DNA of 64,000 nucleotides from Kluyveromyces lactis. Taxonomy: Eukaryota; Ascomycota; Saccharomycetes; Saccharomycetales; Saccharomycetaceae. The notes under the pieces are model-generated. The model did no database searches. It had not been told where the DNA came from and was given only the letters and a program-made list of their open reading frames with translations. The stretch lies in the NCBI RefSeq assembly GCF_000002515.2, contig NC_006042.1, forward strand, positions 744,001 to 808,000. Reading direction: 5' to 3'. The position numbers and the translations under genes are program-made. Below, piece after piece: positions 10,518 through 21,208 of this stretch. The stretch's first letter is position 1. Each line of letters opens with the position of its first letter.

Positions 10518-11876
10518 TTACGCTGAATACTGTAACTGTATGCCGAACTTAGATGGGCTAATCAATGACCAGTTTTGATGTTCCAATGAATCAAGGCCGT
10601 TAGTGGAGATTTCAGGAGGTTGTGTGAGTTCTGCCCCAGCAGATATTAAAAATCCCCTGATTTTTCCTTCCCACAATAAGCGCAAATTCATGTCACGTAA
10701 AGATGTGCTGACTTTGAATACCTGTGTGAAGTTTGCTTCGCTATATCTCTCATTGAAATTCTCGATGACGTTACGTTCTTTGTTTATCTTTTGCAGTGAA
10801 GACTGGAAAGTTAGATTCAAATCTTTCAACAGTCTCTGGGAAGAAGCACCGGAATTTTCCGTTCGCGTCAATAGATGGTAATACATTGGAGTCTTGTCAT
10901 GCGATAATTGGGGCCAATCCTCAATTGTTTCAACAGGTTCTGATGGTCTTTCTACAGGAATTGATGATGAATTTTTCCACAGTTCCATTCCTAGTGTTAA
11001 ATTTGACTGTATAGAATAGATGTTGAAATCATATTTGGTACAAAATGTAAGGTTTTCATGAGTCTTGATTGAATAGGTAGAAGAAACATGACCGTATAAT
11101 GGATTCAGAGACAAGGTGAAAATCAATGGTTTCCCGGTGTTAGTAGCATGAGAACAATATCTTAAAGTAGTTGAGCATCCAGGGCTCAGGTTCAATAATG
11201 CACACCATATTTCGGATCCAATGGAAAGGCTTGAATTGTTGTATAGTGAAAGGTTTGATTTAGAACCAGCTGAAACAAAATTATGCACAAACCTGTAACC
11301 TAGCAAAGCTTCATTGGTAGAAAATATGAGTTCTTGACAATTTATCCCAGTGTTTTTCTGCAAATACATAGTCAAGATGCTCGATCCGCTCTTGGAACTT
11401 GAACATTTCAAAATGAACTGGTAGTAATTTGGAAACCGCCTGATGTACATTGCCTCCAACGAGCTAGAAGGATAAAACATTCGCCCATACGCTAAAGAAA
11501 TCGGTAATTCCGGCACTTTCGGTACTTCTAACTTGGAATTATTTTTATAATGATGGTAGTAGGGCTCAATGTACCGGAAACTTTGAGTCATTTGCTGCAA
11601 ATGCACTGATGAAGATCCCTCGATAAACTGATCTAAGTTCTCACAATTGGTGTATAAATATGTTAAAGAGCCATTGATTGTCTTATTGTTAGTTAGCTCT
11701 AACGTATTGTAAGAATAAGGTGTGGCCCTGTTACTTACTTGAACCTTCAAGGCAGTCGGAATGTCAAACTGTAGAATATTCCGACTAGTTCCTACTATGT
11801 TCTCATAACTGTTATCTTTATTCCATGACGTGCATTCTTCAAACTGCCGTAGCACATAATCCATATATTCCAACAT
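10518..11876 (-). CDS. MDM10: Mitochondrial outer-membrane beta-barrel Mdm10 (ERMES/SAM)
   Basis: The 452-residue product matches Mdm10 (S. cerevisiae YAL010C, 493 aa). Mdm10 is a beta-barrel of the mitochondrial outer membrane. It anchors the ER-mitochondria encounter structure and also helps the SAM complex assemble Tom40 and porin. The start MLEYMDYVLRQFEECTSWN is characteristic. The rest alternates polar and hydrophobic residues like a porin, with barrel-strand segments to the C-terminus (GKIRGFLISAGAELTQPPEI; FGIQLQYSA, an aromatic/hydrophobic beta-signal-like end). There is no cleavable presequence, as expected. Only 57 bases separate its stop from the SWC3 stop. Confidence 0.92.
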   Translation of the reverse strand: MLEYMDYVLRQFEECTSWNKDNSYENIVGTSRNILQFDIPTALKVQVSNRATPYSYNTLELTNNKTINGSLTYLYTNCENLDQFIEGSSSVHLQQMTQSFRYIEPYYHHYKNNSKLEVPKVPELPISLAYGRMFYPSSSLEAMYIRRFPNYYQFILKCSSSKSGSSILTMYLQKNTGINCQELIFSTNEALLGYRFVHNFVSAGSKSNLSLYNNSSLSIGSEIWCALLNLSPGCSTTLRYCSHATNTGKPLIFTLSLNPLYGHVSSTYSIKTHENLTFCTKYDFNIYSIQSNLTLGMELWKNSSSIPVERPSEPVETIEDWPQLSHDKTPMYYHLLTRTENSGASSQRLLKDLNLTFQSSLQKINKERNVIENFNERYSEANFTQVFKVSTSLRDMNLRLLWEGKIRGFLISAGAELTQPPEISTNGLDSLEHQNWSLISPSKFGIQLQYSA

Positions 11877-12361
11877 ATATCTACCGAACTCTGGCGTCCC
11901 GTAAGAATTGTTACTACAAAGTATCGCCTAGTTTCCTGAATCCAATGTTGATATAAAGTTGACATATTTTAAAGGTTTCGATATTCAACATTTTTTAGTT
12001 TTTTTTGATATTGAGTTTAACGATCATATGTATTTAACTATTTTCACATTTCATGCATGCAGTAACATTGGCAATTAAAGATAAAAGTAATTGAGAAGTG
12101 AGAGGTTTGTTTGATCTGCCAATTAGTATATCGTTGCATTTCTGTGCCCTGTGTGAAGCTTACTTTCGGAATAACTTTCTTTTTGAACGTTGAATCTTCT
12201 CCTAAAGAGACTGTTTTATTTTTCAATTGAAGCATTTAGCAATCATATTAATGATTCTTGAGTGAACCATTTGCGAGTAACGTATCAGAATTGGCTTATC
12301 GAACTACTCATTACGACAATTATAAAGCTCGTAGCGTCTGATATTTCATACTGTAAGAATC
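11877..12361. other. MDM10-SPO7 divergent intergenic region
   Basis: This 485-base gap lies between two divergent starts. It is AT-rich with T tracts near 11990-12005. I see no convincing RNA gene, and the short open frames here have no recognisable features. Confidence 0.5.
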
Positions 12362-13231
12362 ATGGGAGATGGTGATGATGATTCAGTTCCAGAATTAAAA
12401 CTTTCTCTGACATCTACCCCGGTACATACAACAACGTCATATGGCGGGTCGTTATCATCTGAATACACAGACTCCCCATGGGGTAAAAGGGGGCACATAT
12501 CTTTTAGTGGTACGCCGACAACTAACCGGAGAAGGAGGTCGAGCAGTCGAGCGTCGAGCAAAAATGTGAAAAGCAGTGAAATATCTCCAATATCGATGAT
12601 ATTTCGCAATTTACTAATTCTGGAGGACGATTTAAGACACCAATCAAAGGAGCAAAGAATGCTTAAATGGCAATTCACTTTGTTTCTTGCGGGCTTAGCT
12701 GGCATTGCTGCGTTTTCCTTTTACGAATTGTATTTTTCCAATGATCAGGTTACCGGTTTATATAGAATAGGGTTGCAATTCCTATTGATATTCATTTCAG
12801 TGACAATAGTATTGTTTCATCTTAGCGGTGAATACAAAAGAACCATGGTAATACCAAGACGGTTTTTAGTCAACGCAAATAAAGGGATGAGACAATTCAA
12901 CGTAAAATTAGTGAAGGTGAAGAGTACATGGTTACAAAACTATGCGGATACAATACGTATTATCATTCGTCGAGTATCAAAATGGAATATGAAGCTTTTG
13001 ATCACGATGGGAGCTACAAACACCTCGATATATGCATTTTGGTCATCGCTTTCTATACGATGTCTGCCCAGACTTGGAGCTGTGGATGTTAAGTTAGTGC
13101 TCAATGCAAAAGCATTTAGTGCTGAGATTCGAGAAGGTTGGGAGATATATAGAGATGAATTTTGGAAGCGTGAAACGGTCAGAAGACGTAAGCAAGAGTC
13201 TCAAAACAATACGCATCTGAAAAGAGACTAA
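12362..13231 (+). CDS. SPO7: Nem1-Spo7 phosphatase regulatory subunit
   Basis: The 289-residue protein resembles Spo7 (YAL009W, 259 aa). Spo7 is the membrane partner of the Nem1 phosphatase that dephosphorylates the lipin Pah1 at the nuclear/ER membrane, and so controls triacylglycerol synthesis and nuclear shape. After a Ser/Arg-rich N-terminus comes IFRNLLILEDDLRHQ near residue 80. Two transmembrane helices follow (about 103-125 and 133-157), then the conserved YKRTMVIPRRFLVNANKGMR stretch. The C-terminal part stays basic. It follows MDM10 divergently, the same order as YAL010C/YAL009W. Confidence 0.9.
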   Translation: MGDGDDDSVPELKLSLTSTPVHTTTSYGGSLSSEYTDSPWGKRGHISFSGTPTTNRRRRSSSRASSKNVKSSEISPISMIFRNLLILEDDLRHQSKEQRMLKWQFTLFLAGLAGIAAFSFYELYFSNDQVTGLYRIGLQFLLIFISVTIVLFHLSGEYKRTMVIPRRFLVNANKGMRQFNVKLVKVKSTWLQNYADTIRIIIRRVSKWNMKLLITMGATNTSIYAFWSSLSIRCLPRLGAVDVKLVLNAKAFSAEIREGWEIYRDEFWKRETVRRRKQESQNNTHLKRD

Positions 13232-13735
13232 TGTTTGAGAGTAGCAGTTCCGTGCCATATATACTGTATACCTATTTCTACAACATAGTAATGTTAATAT
13301 AATAATGATTTCAAAAGGACTCAAAAGAAACTTATCAGAGTAGCGGTTCTGAATAAAGGATTTTATCGTTCATTAAAGATAACAATTCAGCAAATGTGCA
13401 AAAGAATAACTCATCATCAAGAATCCAAGCCTTATAGTAATATCATTCTATTTGTTGTTTTTTAATTCAAGAGATTGATATCCATTATACTAATTGCTTG
13501 ACGCCTGTCAAAGCAAGAAAACATCATTGCGAGTAACATCTTAGTATAATGAATAGCGATATCTTCTACCTCCAAAGCCATATCTGACCGTTGGACGGCT
13601 GTTGGGCAGCCGTTAGTGCTAATCCCACCCCACTGGCGATTGCTCAGATTTGAAGCAACAAGTTATCTAATTGGGATGAAACCACAGAACGTGGAATTTT
13701 TCACTTGCAATGCTAAGATTCGCTTCATTTTCTGT

Positions 13736-13743
13736 CCGGGTAA
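13736..13743 (+). promoter_or_regulatory. Reb1-type site
   Basis: CCGGGTAA matches the full Reb1 consensus. It lies about 890 bases upstream of RTS1 and 500 bases past the SPO7 stop, so it could act as a nucleosome-free-region organiser or as a roadblock terminator for SPO7 transcription. Confidence 0.45.
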
Positions 13744-13981
13744 CGTTTGATATCGTATGTTAGGGTTTGGGGACTGAAGGCTTGGCAGAAATTCACCATG
13801 ATAGAGATACTAAATGGCAATTTGTGAGGACCTTGAGCATCACTCTCCTTATCCATTTATCTTATGGGTTGACAGCTGATTCATAATCTAAGTGTTGCAG
13901 GCCCCTATACCAGATTTAATCGTATTCATAATCTTAGTAGTGATATAAACGAAGTAAAGCAGCATAAAAACATTATTCGAT

Positions 13982-13987
13982 CACGTG
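13982..13987. promoter_or_regulatory. CACGTG element upstream of RTS1
   Basis: The core of the palindrome ATCACGTGAT, about 645 bases upstream of RTS1. It matches CDEI/Cbf1, but no CDEIII-like sequence follows, so it is not a centromere. Confidence 0.45.
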
Positions 13988-14630
13988 ATTAAGTACTTGG
14001 ATGGATTTTTCCTTCAGATTTTTGAAAGTGTGATCCCAATTGTGCCTTACCCTGACTGCCCCTTTCCGATTTTCACTCAAAACCAAAATAACAACAGAAA
14101 AGGTTTAAATTCAAATAGAAACAATCATAGTGTGATATATGGATTTATTAGGATTTGTTTTTACAACTGCTGTCTTTACTGTACGGAAAGTGAATTTACG
14201 CGCAAGATCGTTAATTTCAAACATTTTTATCAATTGCTGATAAAATACCGGTTTTGTTTCCTGTTTGTCGGATAATAAACACTTTAGACGGTATTTTGTT
14301 TTTTCGGTGATTGCATAAACAGGTCATAATTATTACTATTAATTTACTATTAATATATTTATCTTATCAGATCACAGATCATAGATCATAGAGAGAGATA
14401 CATTTGGAAAGAGAATAGTTCTCAATTAGTTGAGAAGGAATTGAATCAAGAAAAAAACGTGTTGAGCTCTATTCGACCGGTCTGCTTGTGCTATATTTTC
14501 CAATTTTGGATTAGTCCTGTCAAATCCCAATAAGAAATCTTTATCCTGATTAAGGTGTTTAGCAACGCAGAGGTAAAAAGAAAACTAGCAACGAAAGTGT
14601 CTGTTTGATACAATACTTACACACGGCAAG

Positions 14631-16640
14631 ATGATGCGTGGATTCAAGCAAAAGTTGATAAAGAAGACTACGGGAAGTACGTCTTCTAGTTCTAATCAAA
14701 AACGGAAGGATAAGGAAAAGGAAGAAAAAAAAGAGAAGGAACACTCAAAGCGATCTCCCAGTACTTCGGGTAGTTCTTCTGCAAGATCATCACTAGATAA
14801 GACTAGCCATAGATCTGGAAGTACCGGATCGAATGCCGGTAGCTCTAGAAGAGTAGATTCGAAGTCGGGTAGCAATAACCATAATAATCATGGTAGCAGT
14901 AATAGTAACGCCAGCGGAAGCGGTAGTTCTGCGAACAATAATCAGAATGATGGTGTGCCAAGGACTCCATCCGTTAACATAACGAAAGCAGATTCCAATG
15001 CAGTTGGTAAACCTACTTTAATAGGAGCTGCAGCTCAAGTAACACCGCCTCCTACAAGCCCAAAAGCTCAGCCGGCTTCTTTGAATACTCCATCCAGTGC
15101 TACCGGTAGTACTACAGTATTGAAGGATTCTCAGCGTTCGCCAACTTCCATAGAAATACCCAGATCGTCTCATTCTTTTGAAAGGTTACCAACCCCGACT
15201 AAACTCAATGCAGACAGCGACCTTGAAATGATAAAAACCCCTCAGCGTCACTCTTCTTCTAGATTTGAACCATCTCGTTATACCCAAATCGTAAAATTAC
15301 CAAGGTTCGAGGAGGTCCTGCCAGAAGAACAAATTCCGTTATTCATTACTAAGGTCGACCAATGTAACACAATGTTTGACTTCAATGATCCTAGTTTCGA
15401 TATTCAAGGTAAGGAAATTAAGAGGGTAACTTTACAGGAGTTGATCGAATTCATTGTTACAAACAGATTCACTTATACTGAAGAGATGTATGAGCATGTG
15501 GTGAACATGTTCAAGATTAATCTTTTCAGACCTATTCCTCCTCAAGTAAATCCAGTAGGTGATGTTTTCGATCCAGATGAAGATGAACCGGTTAATGAGC
15601 TAGCATGGCCCCACATGCAATATGTTTATGAATTCTTTTTAAGATTTGTTGAATCACCAGATTTCAATCATCAGATCGCAAAACAATACATCGATCAAAA
15701 CTTCATTTTGAAGTTGTTGGAGCTATTTTCCAGTGAAGACATCAGAGAAAGAGATTGTTTGAAAACCACTTTGCATAGAATATATGGGAAATTTTTGTCC
15801 CTCAGATCGTTTATAAGAAGATCGATCAACAATATTTTCCTTCAATTCACATACGAAACTGAACGATTCAATGGTATCGCAGAATTATTGGAAATTATGG
15901 GTTCCATCATCAACGGTTTCGCATTACCTTTGAAGGAGGAACATAAAGTTTTCCTTGTCAGAGTATTAATACCACTACACAAGGTAAGGTGTCTTTCTTT
16001 ATACCATCCGCAACTTGCATACTGTATTGTGCAATTTTTGGAAAAGGAGCCTCTGCTTACGGAAGAAGTTATCATGGGATTACTACGTTATTGGCCTAAG
16101 ATCAACTCTACTAAGGAAATTATGTTTTTAAATGAGATTGAAGATATCTTTGAAGTAATTGAGCCTCTGGAATTTATCAAGGTAGAGGTGCCATTGTTCG
16201 TTCAATTAGCAAAGTGTATTTCTTCGCCGCATTTCCAAGTAGCAGAGAAAGTGCTAAGCTATTGGAACAACGAATACTTCTTAAACCTCTGTATTGAAAA
16301 TGCGGAAGTGATACTTCCTATAATTTTCCCGCCCCTATACAAACTAACCTCACAACTGGACAAGAATGATCCGTTGAGTTTAGAGGATGGTGATAATGGT
16401 GAAGATCCGTACTTAATGGTCGAGCAAGCCATAAATTCCGGCTCATGGAATCGTGCCATTCATGCAATGGCTTTCAAAGCATTGAAAATTTTCCTTGAAA
16501 CGAACAATGTCTTATACGAAAATTGCAACGCACTTTACATATCTAGTTTGAAAGAAAACAACAGACGTCAAAAAGAGAGGGAAATGAACTGGAAACAATT
16601 AGAGGATTACGTTTCGAAGTTGAAGATCGCAGAAAGTTGA
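14631..16640 (+). CDS. RTS1: PP2A B-prime (B56) regulatory subunit
   Basis: The 669-residue product is very close to S. cerevisiae Rts1 (YOR014W, 757 aa), which targets PP2A in cell-size control, centromeric cohesion protection and stress responses. The N-terminus [16 protein letters not shown] is nearly identical to the yeast protein. Residues about 20-190 are Ser/Asn/Lys-rich and disordered. The block [16 protein letters not shown] precedes the B56 HEAT-like domain (about 225-640), which includes [20 protein letters not shown] and [19 protein letters not shown]. The protein ends soon after the domain and lacks the long acidic tail of S. cerevisiae Rts1. Confidence 0.96.
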   Translation: MMRGFKQKLIKKTTGSTSSSSNQKRKDKEKEEKKEKEHSKRSPSTSGSSSARSSLDKTSHRSGSTGSNAGSSRRVDSKSGSNNHNNHGSSNSNASGSGSSANNNQNDGVPRTPSVNITKADSNAVGKPTLIGAAAQVTPPPTSPKAQPASLNTPSSATGSTTVLKDSQRSPTSIEIPRSSHSFERLPTPTKLNADSDLEMIKTPQRHSSSRFEPSRYTQIVKLPRFEEVLPEEQIPLFITKVDQCNTMFDFNDPSFDIQGKEIKRVTLQELIEFIVTNRFTYTEEMYEHVVNMFKINLFRPIPPQVNPVGDVFDPDEDEPVNELAWPHMQYVYEFFLRFVESPDFNHQIAKQYIDQNFILKLLELFSSEDIRERDCLKTTLHRIYGKFLSLRSFIRRSINNIFLQFTYETERFNGIAELLEIMGSIINGFALPLKEEHKVFLVRVLIPLHKVRCLSLYHPQLAYCIVQFLEKEPLLTEEVIMGLLRYWPKINSTKEIMFLNEIEDIFEVIEPLEFIKVEVPLFVQLAKCISSPHFQVAEKVLSYWNNEYFLNLCIENAEVILPIIFPPLYKLTSQLDKNDPLSLEDGDNGEDPYLMVEQAINSGSWNRAIHAMAFKALKIFLETNNVLYENCNALYISSLKENNRRQKEREMNWKQLEDYVSKLKIAES

Positions 16641-17241
16641 AAAAAAGTGACCACTATCATCCTTACGGACTCACCATCACCAAATCATTATTATCGTCTT
16701 CATTATCATCATCATCACGGTAAAAGTTATGTATATACTTATATCTACGCGTCTTTTTCACCGAACATAGAATTGTTTCCGTATATATCAGTAAACGACA
16801 AATGATTTCCAACCCAAATAGGAGGCCTTAATTTACATATAAAATAGTAATAAAGGTACTACTTGACTGATAACTTGCCGCTTATCACTTTCTAACTGAC
16901 AATTCTATATATTCTTTTTTATAATGACTGTCACCCAAATCCTATTCTTTTCAGCATGTTGGGTTTTGTATGATTCTTAAATTTCAACATCGGTTGAAAA
17001 AAAAGGGTCGCAGGCTCCATCGTCAGTATGGCTATATAAAGAAATATTGAGAAGTACGTGCAAATTGCTATTGAGTTAAGAAAACGACAATTCGTAGACA
17101 AAATCACTGTTTATAATTTAATCTTTCGATAACGAAGAAATTCGGTTAGAAATCAGTCTCATTTAGTTCAACTCAGAATTGTGTTTTATATCCTCGAGTG
17201 AAGACAGACCAATCGACATAATAGGTAAAGAATTAGGAAAG
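16641..17241. other. RTS1-FUN14 intergenic region
   Basis: A trinucleotide-like ATC/ATT run lies at about 16685-16720, just after the RTS1 stop. A TATATAAA box at 17033-17040 is placed about 200 bases before the FUN14 ATG. No ATG occurs between the expected transcription start and 17242. Confidence 0.5.
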
Positions 17242-17748
17242 ATGTTCAGAACAGCAGCAAGAAACCTTGGCGTGCCATTAAGAAGAAGTGTTTATGTTGG
17301 ATTCAGCGGTAGTTTATTAGTCGGTGGTGGATCGTTGTTGCACTCGATGCAACCAAGCTCATATATCATGAACGATTCAATTGTTGATGTTAAGCAAAGA
17401 ACGAATCTACCACAAGAGCTTGGATTGCCAAGCCGTGTTGATATAAGTTCGAAGCAAAGAAGAGTCAACTACAGACAAATGTGCTACGGGTCAATTTTAG
17501 GTCTAGTGTTCGGTGTTATCTTTGGTAAGATATCAAGTCTTCTCGTGTTCATCACCGGGGTTGGATTCGTTGGGTTACAATTCTTGCAGAACAGGGGAGT
17601 TATCAGCAGTGACAGCACTCGTTCTCTTTCCAAATACGTTGTGACCATCGGCCGTGAGAGGATTGATTTGAACACATTGATCTGGGACAAACCCAGCTTC
17701 AAAGTCTCATTCATCTTGACATTTGTGCTAGCTGCACTTAACGTCTGA
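17242..17748 (+). CDS. FUN14: FUN14-domain mitochondrial outer-membrane protein
   Basis: The 168-residue product resembles yeast Fun14 (YAL008W, 198 aa), the relative of animal FUNDC1 in the mitochondrial outer membrane. The N-terminus (MFRTAARNLGVPLRR) is basic. A glycine-rich hydrophobic segment (about 18-33) is followed by the family core: MCYGSILGLVFGVIFGKISS near residue 79, a second hydrophobic helix, and a third at the C-terminus (VSFILTFVLAALNV). The start is the ATG at 17242. Upstream in frame there is only a TTG at 17179, and a TATA box at 17033 fits the later ATG. SPO7 and FUN14 are neighbours in S. cerevisiae (YAL009W/YAL008W); here RTS1 lies between them. Confidence 0.85.
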   Translation: MFRTAARNLGVPLRRSVYVGFSGSLLVGGGSLLHSMQPSSYIMNDSIVDVKQRTNLPQELGLPSRVDISSKQRRVNYRQMCYGSILGLVFGVIFGKISSLLVFITGVGFVGLQFLQNRGVISSDSTRSLSKYVVTIGRERIDLNTLIWDKPSFKVSFILTFVLAALNV

Positions 17749-17964
17749 TTGGTTCCGAGAACGCTACCTTATTCAGTTCACGTGACTTTTTCTCATGTGA
17801 AAACCCAGAATATCCTATAACGTTATATTTAAGAATTAGTAAAATAATTATTGTGTGTAACTCGCTTGTAACATGATTAATTACCAATCATCAAAGACAT
17901 TTTCATAAACGACTGGTAGGCTACATTAGACTGGGTTGTCAAGGAGATAAGGGAGTTTAAACTA

Positions 17965-18597
17965 ATGAGTATAGTTCATCCAGATACCTCGAAGTACGAG
18001 TTTAATTTCGAGCCATTTCTACGGAAAGAATATTCGTTCTCGTTAGATCCAGATAGACCGGTATGCCAATACTATAATTCAAGAGAGGGGATAAAATCCT
18101 GTCCCAACGGAGCACGCTGTCCAAACAAGCATGTGCTACCGATATTTCAGAACAAGATTGTTTGTAAGCACTGGCTCCGAGGTCTCTGCAAGAAGAACGA
18201 TCAATGTGAATATTTACACGAGTATAACCTAAGAAAGATGCCCGAGTGTGTATTCTTCACCAAGAACGGGTACTGTACACAATCACCGGAGTGTCAATAC
18301 TTGCACGTAGATCACAAGAGTCAGTTAGAAGAATGTGAGGATTATAATATGGGGTTCTGTCCATCGGGACCTGCATGCACGAAGAAACATGTCAAAAAGG
18401 TACTTTGCCCCAGATACTTGGTAGGGTTTTGTCCACTGGGTAAAGATTGCGACTGGTCGCATCCCAAATTCAAAGTACCTTCAGAACACAGCAAACTGCG
18501 CATCAAGAAAGACGAGCATATTAATACAAGAAAGATGGATGAGGAAAGGGAAAGACGCTTGAATGCCATTATCAACGGTGACATCCTAGTCACGTGA
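17965..18597 (+). CDS. YTH1: CPSF30-type mRNA 3'-end processing zinc-finger protein
   Basis: The 210-residue product is the Yth1 subunit of the cleavage and polyadenylation factor (S. cerevisiae YPR107C, 208 aa). It contains five CCCH zinc fingers between about residues 34 and 165. They start at [37 protein letters not shown] and CPRYLVGFC, each ending in a histidine. Fingers 2-3 ([20 protein letters not shown]) are almost invariant and bind the AAUAAA-like signal and partner proteins. The C-terminus ends [19 protein letters not shown], as in yeast. The final codons overlap a CACGTG element at 18591-18596. Confidence 0.96.
   Translation: MSIVHPDTSKYEFNFEPFLRKEYSFSLDPDRPVCQYYNSREGIKSCPNGARCPNKHVLPIFQNKIVCKHWLRGLCKKNDQCEYLHEYNLRKMPECVFFTKNGYCTQSPECQYLHVDHKSQLEECEDYNMGFCPSGPACTKKHVKKVLCPRYLVGFCPLGKDCDWSHPKFKVPSEHSKLRIKKDEHINTRKMDEERERRLNAIINGDILVT
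18591..18596. promoter_or_regulatory. CACGTG element overlapping the YTH1 stop codon
   Basis: The hexamer spans the last two YTH1 codons and the stop (ACG TGA). It may serve as a Cbf1-type site for the region before PIL1, or be a coincidence of coding sequence. Confidence 0.35.
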
Positions 18598-19453
18598 CTG
18601 AATTTTTTCAGTTTTCATCAGTGCGTTCGTTCTCAGCCACTGCTGCTGTCACTATTCACTATTCAGCTCACCATACGTAATTCGATACAGATACAGATAC
18701 TAAGTAACATAATACTACACAATGTTACAGCCGGATAATTCTATCAACCGACAGCAAAAGCAACACACCTGAAAAATTAAGGGAACCAAGGCTCACATAC
18801 CTTAAATTGCTTATCCAATAGGTATCAGACCTCTCAGCCAAAATCATTCGCTGAGTTTCATTTATGGACACGCGGTCGACATATTCCCCAGTATAGAACA
18901 CTCCATTCCACAGTTTCTTTCGGTTTCTTTTTTTTCTTGCAATACTGATAAGCATTAACCCTGAGAGCGGACGCATGAATGTACACCAGGCAACAGCGTG
19001 AGTTCTTGAAGTCAGTTTTCTAATACACCTATAACTGGCACTAGCCAGCTACTGGGATGGCAGTCTCGCATCACAGCAAGGCTGTCGACCGGTACCTCTT
19101 CGTCACTTCGTCTCTCCTCTGCTGCTGTCTATGAACCAGCGAGGTTTTGCTCAAAATGGAAAATGAAATTTTCGACGAAAACAAACAGAAATAAAAAAAA
19201 GGGAAAAGGGTAAAAAGGAAAATTAATGGAAGCAAGGTTTTTCCAAAGCAACTTCCGGCCACTTTTAGGAGAATTGCCATTGCATTTGGTAATTTATTTG
19301 TATATATATATAACACTTCTATATTTAAAAGTAAGGTTACTATTGTGATAATAACACGCAAGCTATTAATATTGAACATACGCTCAGTTATATAGAGTTC
19401 ATTTGATCGAGTAATAGTTAAAAAAAAAGATAAAGACACCATATATTACAACC
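18598..19453. other. YTH1-PIL1 intergenic region
   Basis: This is an 856-base gap holding the PIL1-family promoter. A TATATATATATAA run at 19301-19313 is about 140 bases upstream of the ATG. A/G-rich tracts lie at 19190-19230. Open frames on the minus strand (for example at 19071-19442) cover this promoter and show no protein-like composition. Confidence 0.5.
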
Positions 19454-20377
19454 ATGCACAGAACATATTCTTTGAGGACTACCAGGGCACCAACTGCCTC
19501 TGATTTACAGAATCCACCACCACCACCATCTTCTACCAAGAGCAGATTTTTCGGTAAGGGTGGTTTAGCTTACAGTTTCAGAAGAAACGCAGCTGGTGCG
19601 TTTGGTCCTGAACTTTCACGTAAGTTGTCTCAATTAGTGAAGATTGAGAAAAACGTGTTGCGTTCTATTGAATTGGCTGCTAACGAACGTAGAGATGCTG
19701 CTAAGCAATTGTCGTTGTGGGGTTTGGAAAATGACGATGACGTTTCTGATATCACCGATAAGTTGGGTGTTTTGATTTACGAAATGTCTGAATTGGATGA
19801 CCAGTTCATCGATCGTTACGATCAATACAGATTGACTTTGAAGTCTGTTAGAGACATTGAAGGGTCTGTTCAACCATCTCGTGAAAGAAGAGCTAAGATC
19901 GCTGATAAGATTGCCTACTTGAAGTACAAGGACCCACAATCTCCAAAGATTGAAGTCTTGGAGCAAGAATTGGTCCGTGCTGAAGCTGAATCTCTTGTTG
20001 CTGAAGCTCAATTGTCTAACATCACGAGATCAAAATTAAGAGCTGCTTTCAACTACCAATTCGATTCCGTCATTGAACATTCTGAAAAATTGGCCTTGAT
20101 CGCAGGTTACGGTAAGGCTCTTTTGGAATTGTTGGATGATGCTCCAGTTACTCCAGGTGAGACTAGACCAGCTTACGACGGTTACGAAGCGTCTAAACAA
20201 ATCATTATCGATGCTGAGAGTGCCTTAAACCAATGGACTTTGGACTCTGCTGTTGTTAAGCCATCCTTGTCCATCAGAAACTTCGATGATGCTTACTTGG
20301 ATGAAGAAGACCAAGAACAATGGAATGACGAAGAAGCTGAAGCCGAAGCTCAAGAAGAACACCCAGTTGCTGCTTAA
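19454..20377 (+). CDS. PIL1: Eisosome core BAR-domain protein (Pil1/Lsp1)
   Basis: The 307-residue product is a Pil1/Lsp1 eisosome protein. These self-assemble under furrow-like plasma-membrane domains that bind PI(4,5)P2 and respond to sphingolipid signals through Pkh kinases. The N-terminus MHRTYSLRTTRAPTASDLQN is diagnostic. The BAR-like helical core runs from about residue 45 to 275 and includes FGPELSRKLSQLVKIEKNVL and PSRERRAKIADKIAYLKYKD. It ends in an acidic tail. Codon use is strongly biased (GGT, AAG, TTG), indicating high expression. S. cerevisiae has two copies, PIL1 (YGR086C) and LSP1 (YPL004C). The neighbours here fit the YGR086C locus, but the protein is equally related to both. 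Confidence 0.92.
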   Translation: MHRTYSLRTTRAPTASDLQNPPPPPSSTKSRFFGKGGLAYSFRRNAAGAFGPELSRKLSQLVKIEKNVLRSIELAANERRDAAKQLSLWGLENDDDVSDITDKLGVLIYEMSELDDQFIDRYDQYRLTLKSVRDIEGSVQPSRERRAKIADKIAYLKYKDPQSPKIEVLEQELVRAEAESLVAEAQLSNITRSKLRAAFNYQFDSVIEHSEKLALIAGYGKALLELLDDAPVTPGETRPAYDGYEASKQIIIDAESALNQWTLDSAVVKPSLSIRNFDDAYLDEEDQEQWNDEEAEAEAQEEHPVAA

Positions 20378-21208
20378 ACTTCTCACTCTTCTACTCCTTA
20401 GGTGCTTCTAAAAATCTCTTTTGTCACAAATTTATTATACTCTTATTCGCCCCTATTCGTTTTGTTTCGATTCTTTTCAATGAGTAGCCCACTGGCTGGC
20501 AAGCAATTTTTTTCTCTATTCGACTAACCTTACCTGCTTTAATATAAGTGCCAACTACTATCTCTTAATTGTCGTTTTAATAAAATACAAGTATTAACTC
20601 TTTAAAAAGAGAATTTTAGGGGAAGGGACTTTTCCCAAAAGGTTTTATGCCATGAGAATATAGGAAGACAGGTGGGAAATTCAATTTCCTATTCCTTTTG
20701 CATCTTTTTCTTTGTGAATGACTATGCCTTACACTACGAAATGGCTGTCTTCTGATCATGAATTACTTTGGTCTGTTCTTTGAATGTCTCCATCGCATAA
20801 TCTTGAAATTATTGGACGGAAATACTGTTGAAAAGATTCAGAAACTGGAAACGAAAAGCAAAGCGAAAGACACTTACAAAGAAAAAATGTTTTTAATATA
20901 TATATAATATTGATTTAAGGATTGACAATCCTCATTTACACTCATTGTTTCTCCCTATGTACTACTATGTATCAGCAATTCTAAAATAATCTGAAATTTC
21001 TATTAAGTCCCTTATACCTGTGCATTTTCTCACCACGTCAAACTTTAAATTTCCAACTGAAAATCTATCATTCAATGATTCCAAATATTTGGCAAGTCAA
21101 AGAATATAAATGAACACTTATAAATGCAAGAAGAATAGGGACCAAACACTGTGTGACTGATCAATTGCATCATTGCTTCTTTCTCAAGATAATATAACTC
21201 TCAATACT
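20378..21208. other. PIL1-COG4 intergenic region
   Basis: This 831-base AT-rich gap has TATATATATA-type runs near 20896-20910, possibly polyadenylation-efficiency or promoter elements. No gene-like open frame or RNA signature was seen. Confidence 0.45.

Larger units (their letters stand above)
13232..14630. other. Long SPO7-RTS1 intergenic region
   Basis: This 1.4-kb stretch has no convincing gene. It contains a perfect 7-bp inverted repeat with a 5-base loop at 13595-13613, a Reb1-type CCGGGTAA at 13736-13743, and an ATCACGTGAT palindrome at 13980-13989. The 96-codon open frame starting at 13985 begins with GTG, not ATG, and is compositionally random. No tRNA B-box was found. The size fits a large, multi-input promoter for RTS1. 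Confidence 0.5.

Noticed and set aside
13980-13989. Possible centromere element (CDEI-like ATCACGTGAT)
   Set aside because: No long, almost pure AT CDEII-like stretch and no CCGAA-bearing CDEIII-like sequence follows on either side.
13985-14275. 96-codon open frame between SPO7 and RTS1
   Set aside because: It begins with GTG, overlaps the ATCACGTGAT element, and has random-looking composition with many Cys, Phe and Tyr and no recognisable domain.
19071-19442. 123-codon minus-strand open frame before PIL1
   Set aside because: It runs through the PIL1 TATA region and leader and looks compositionally random.
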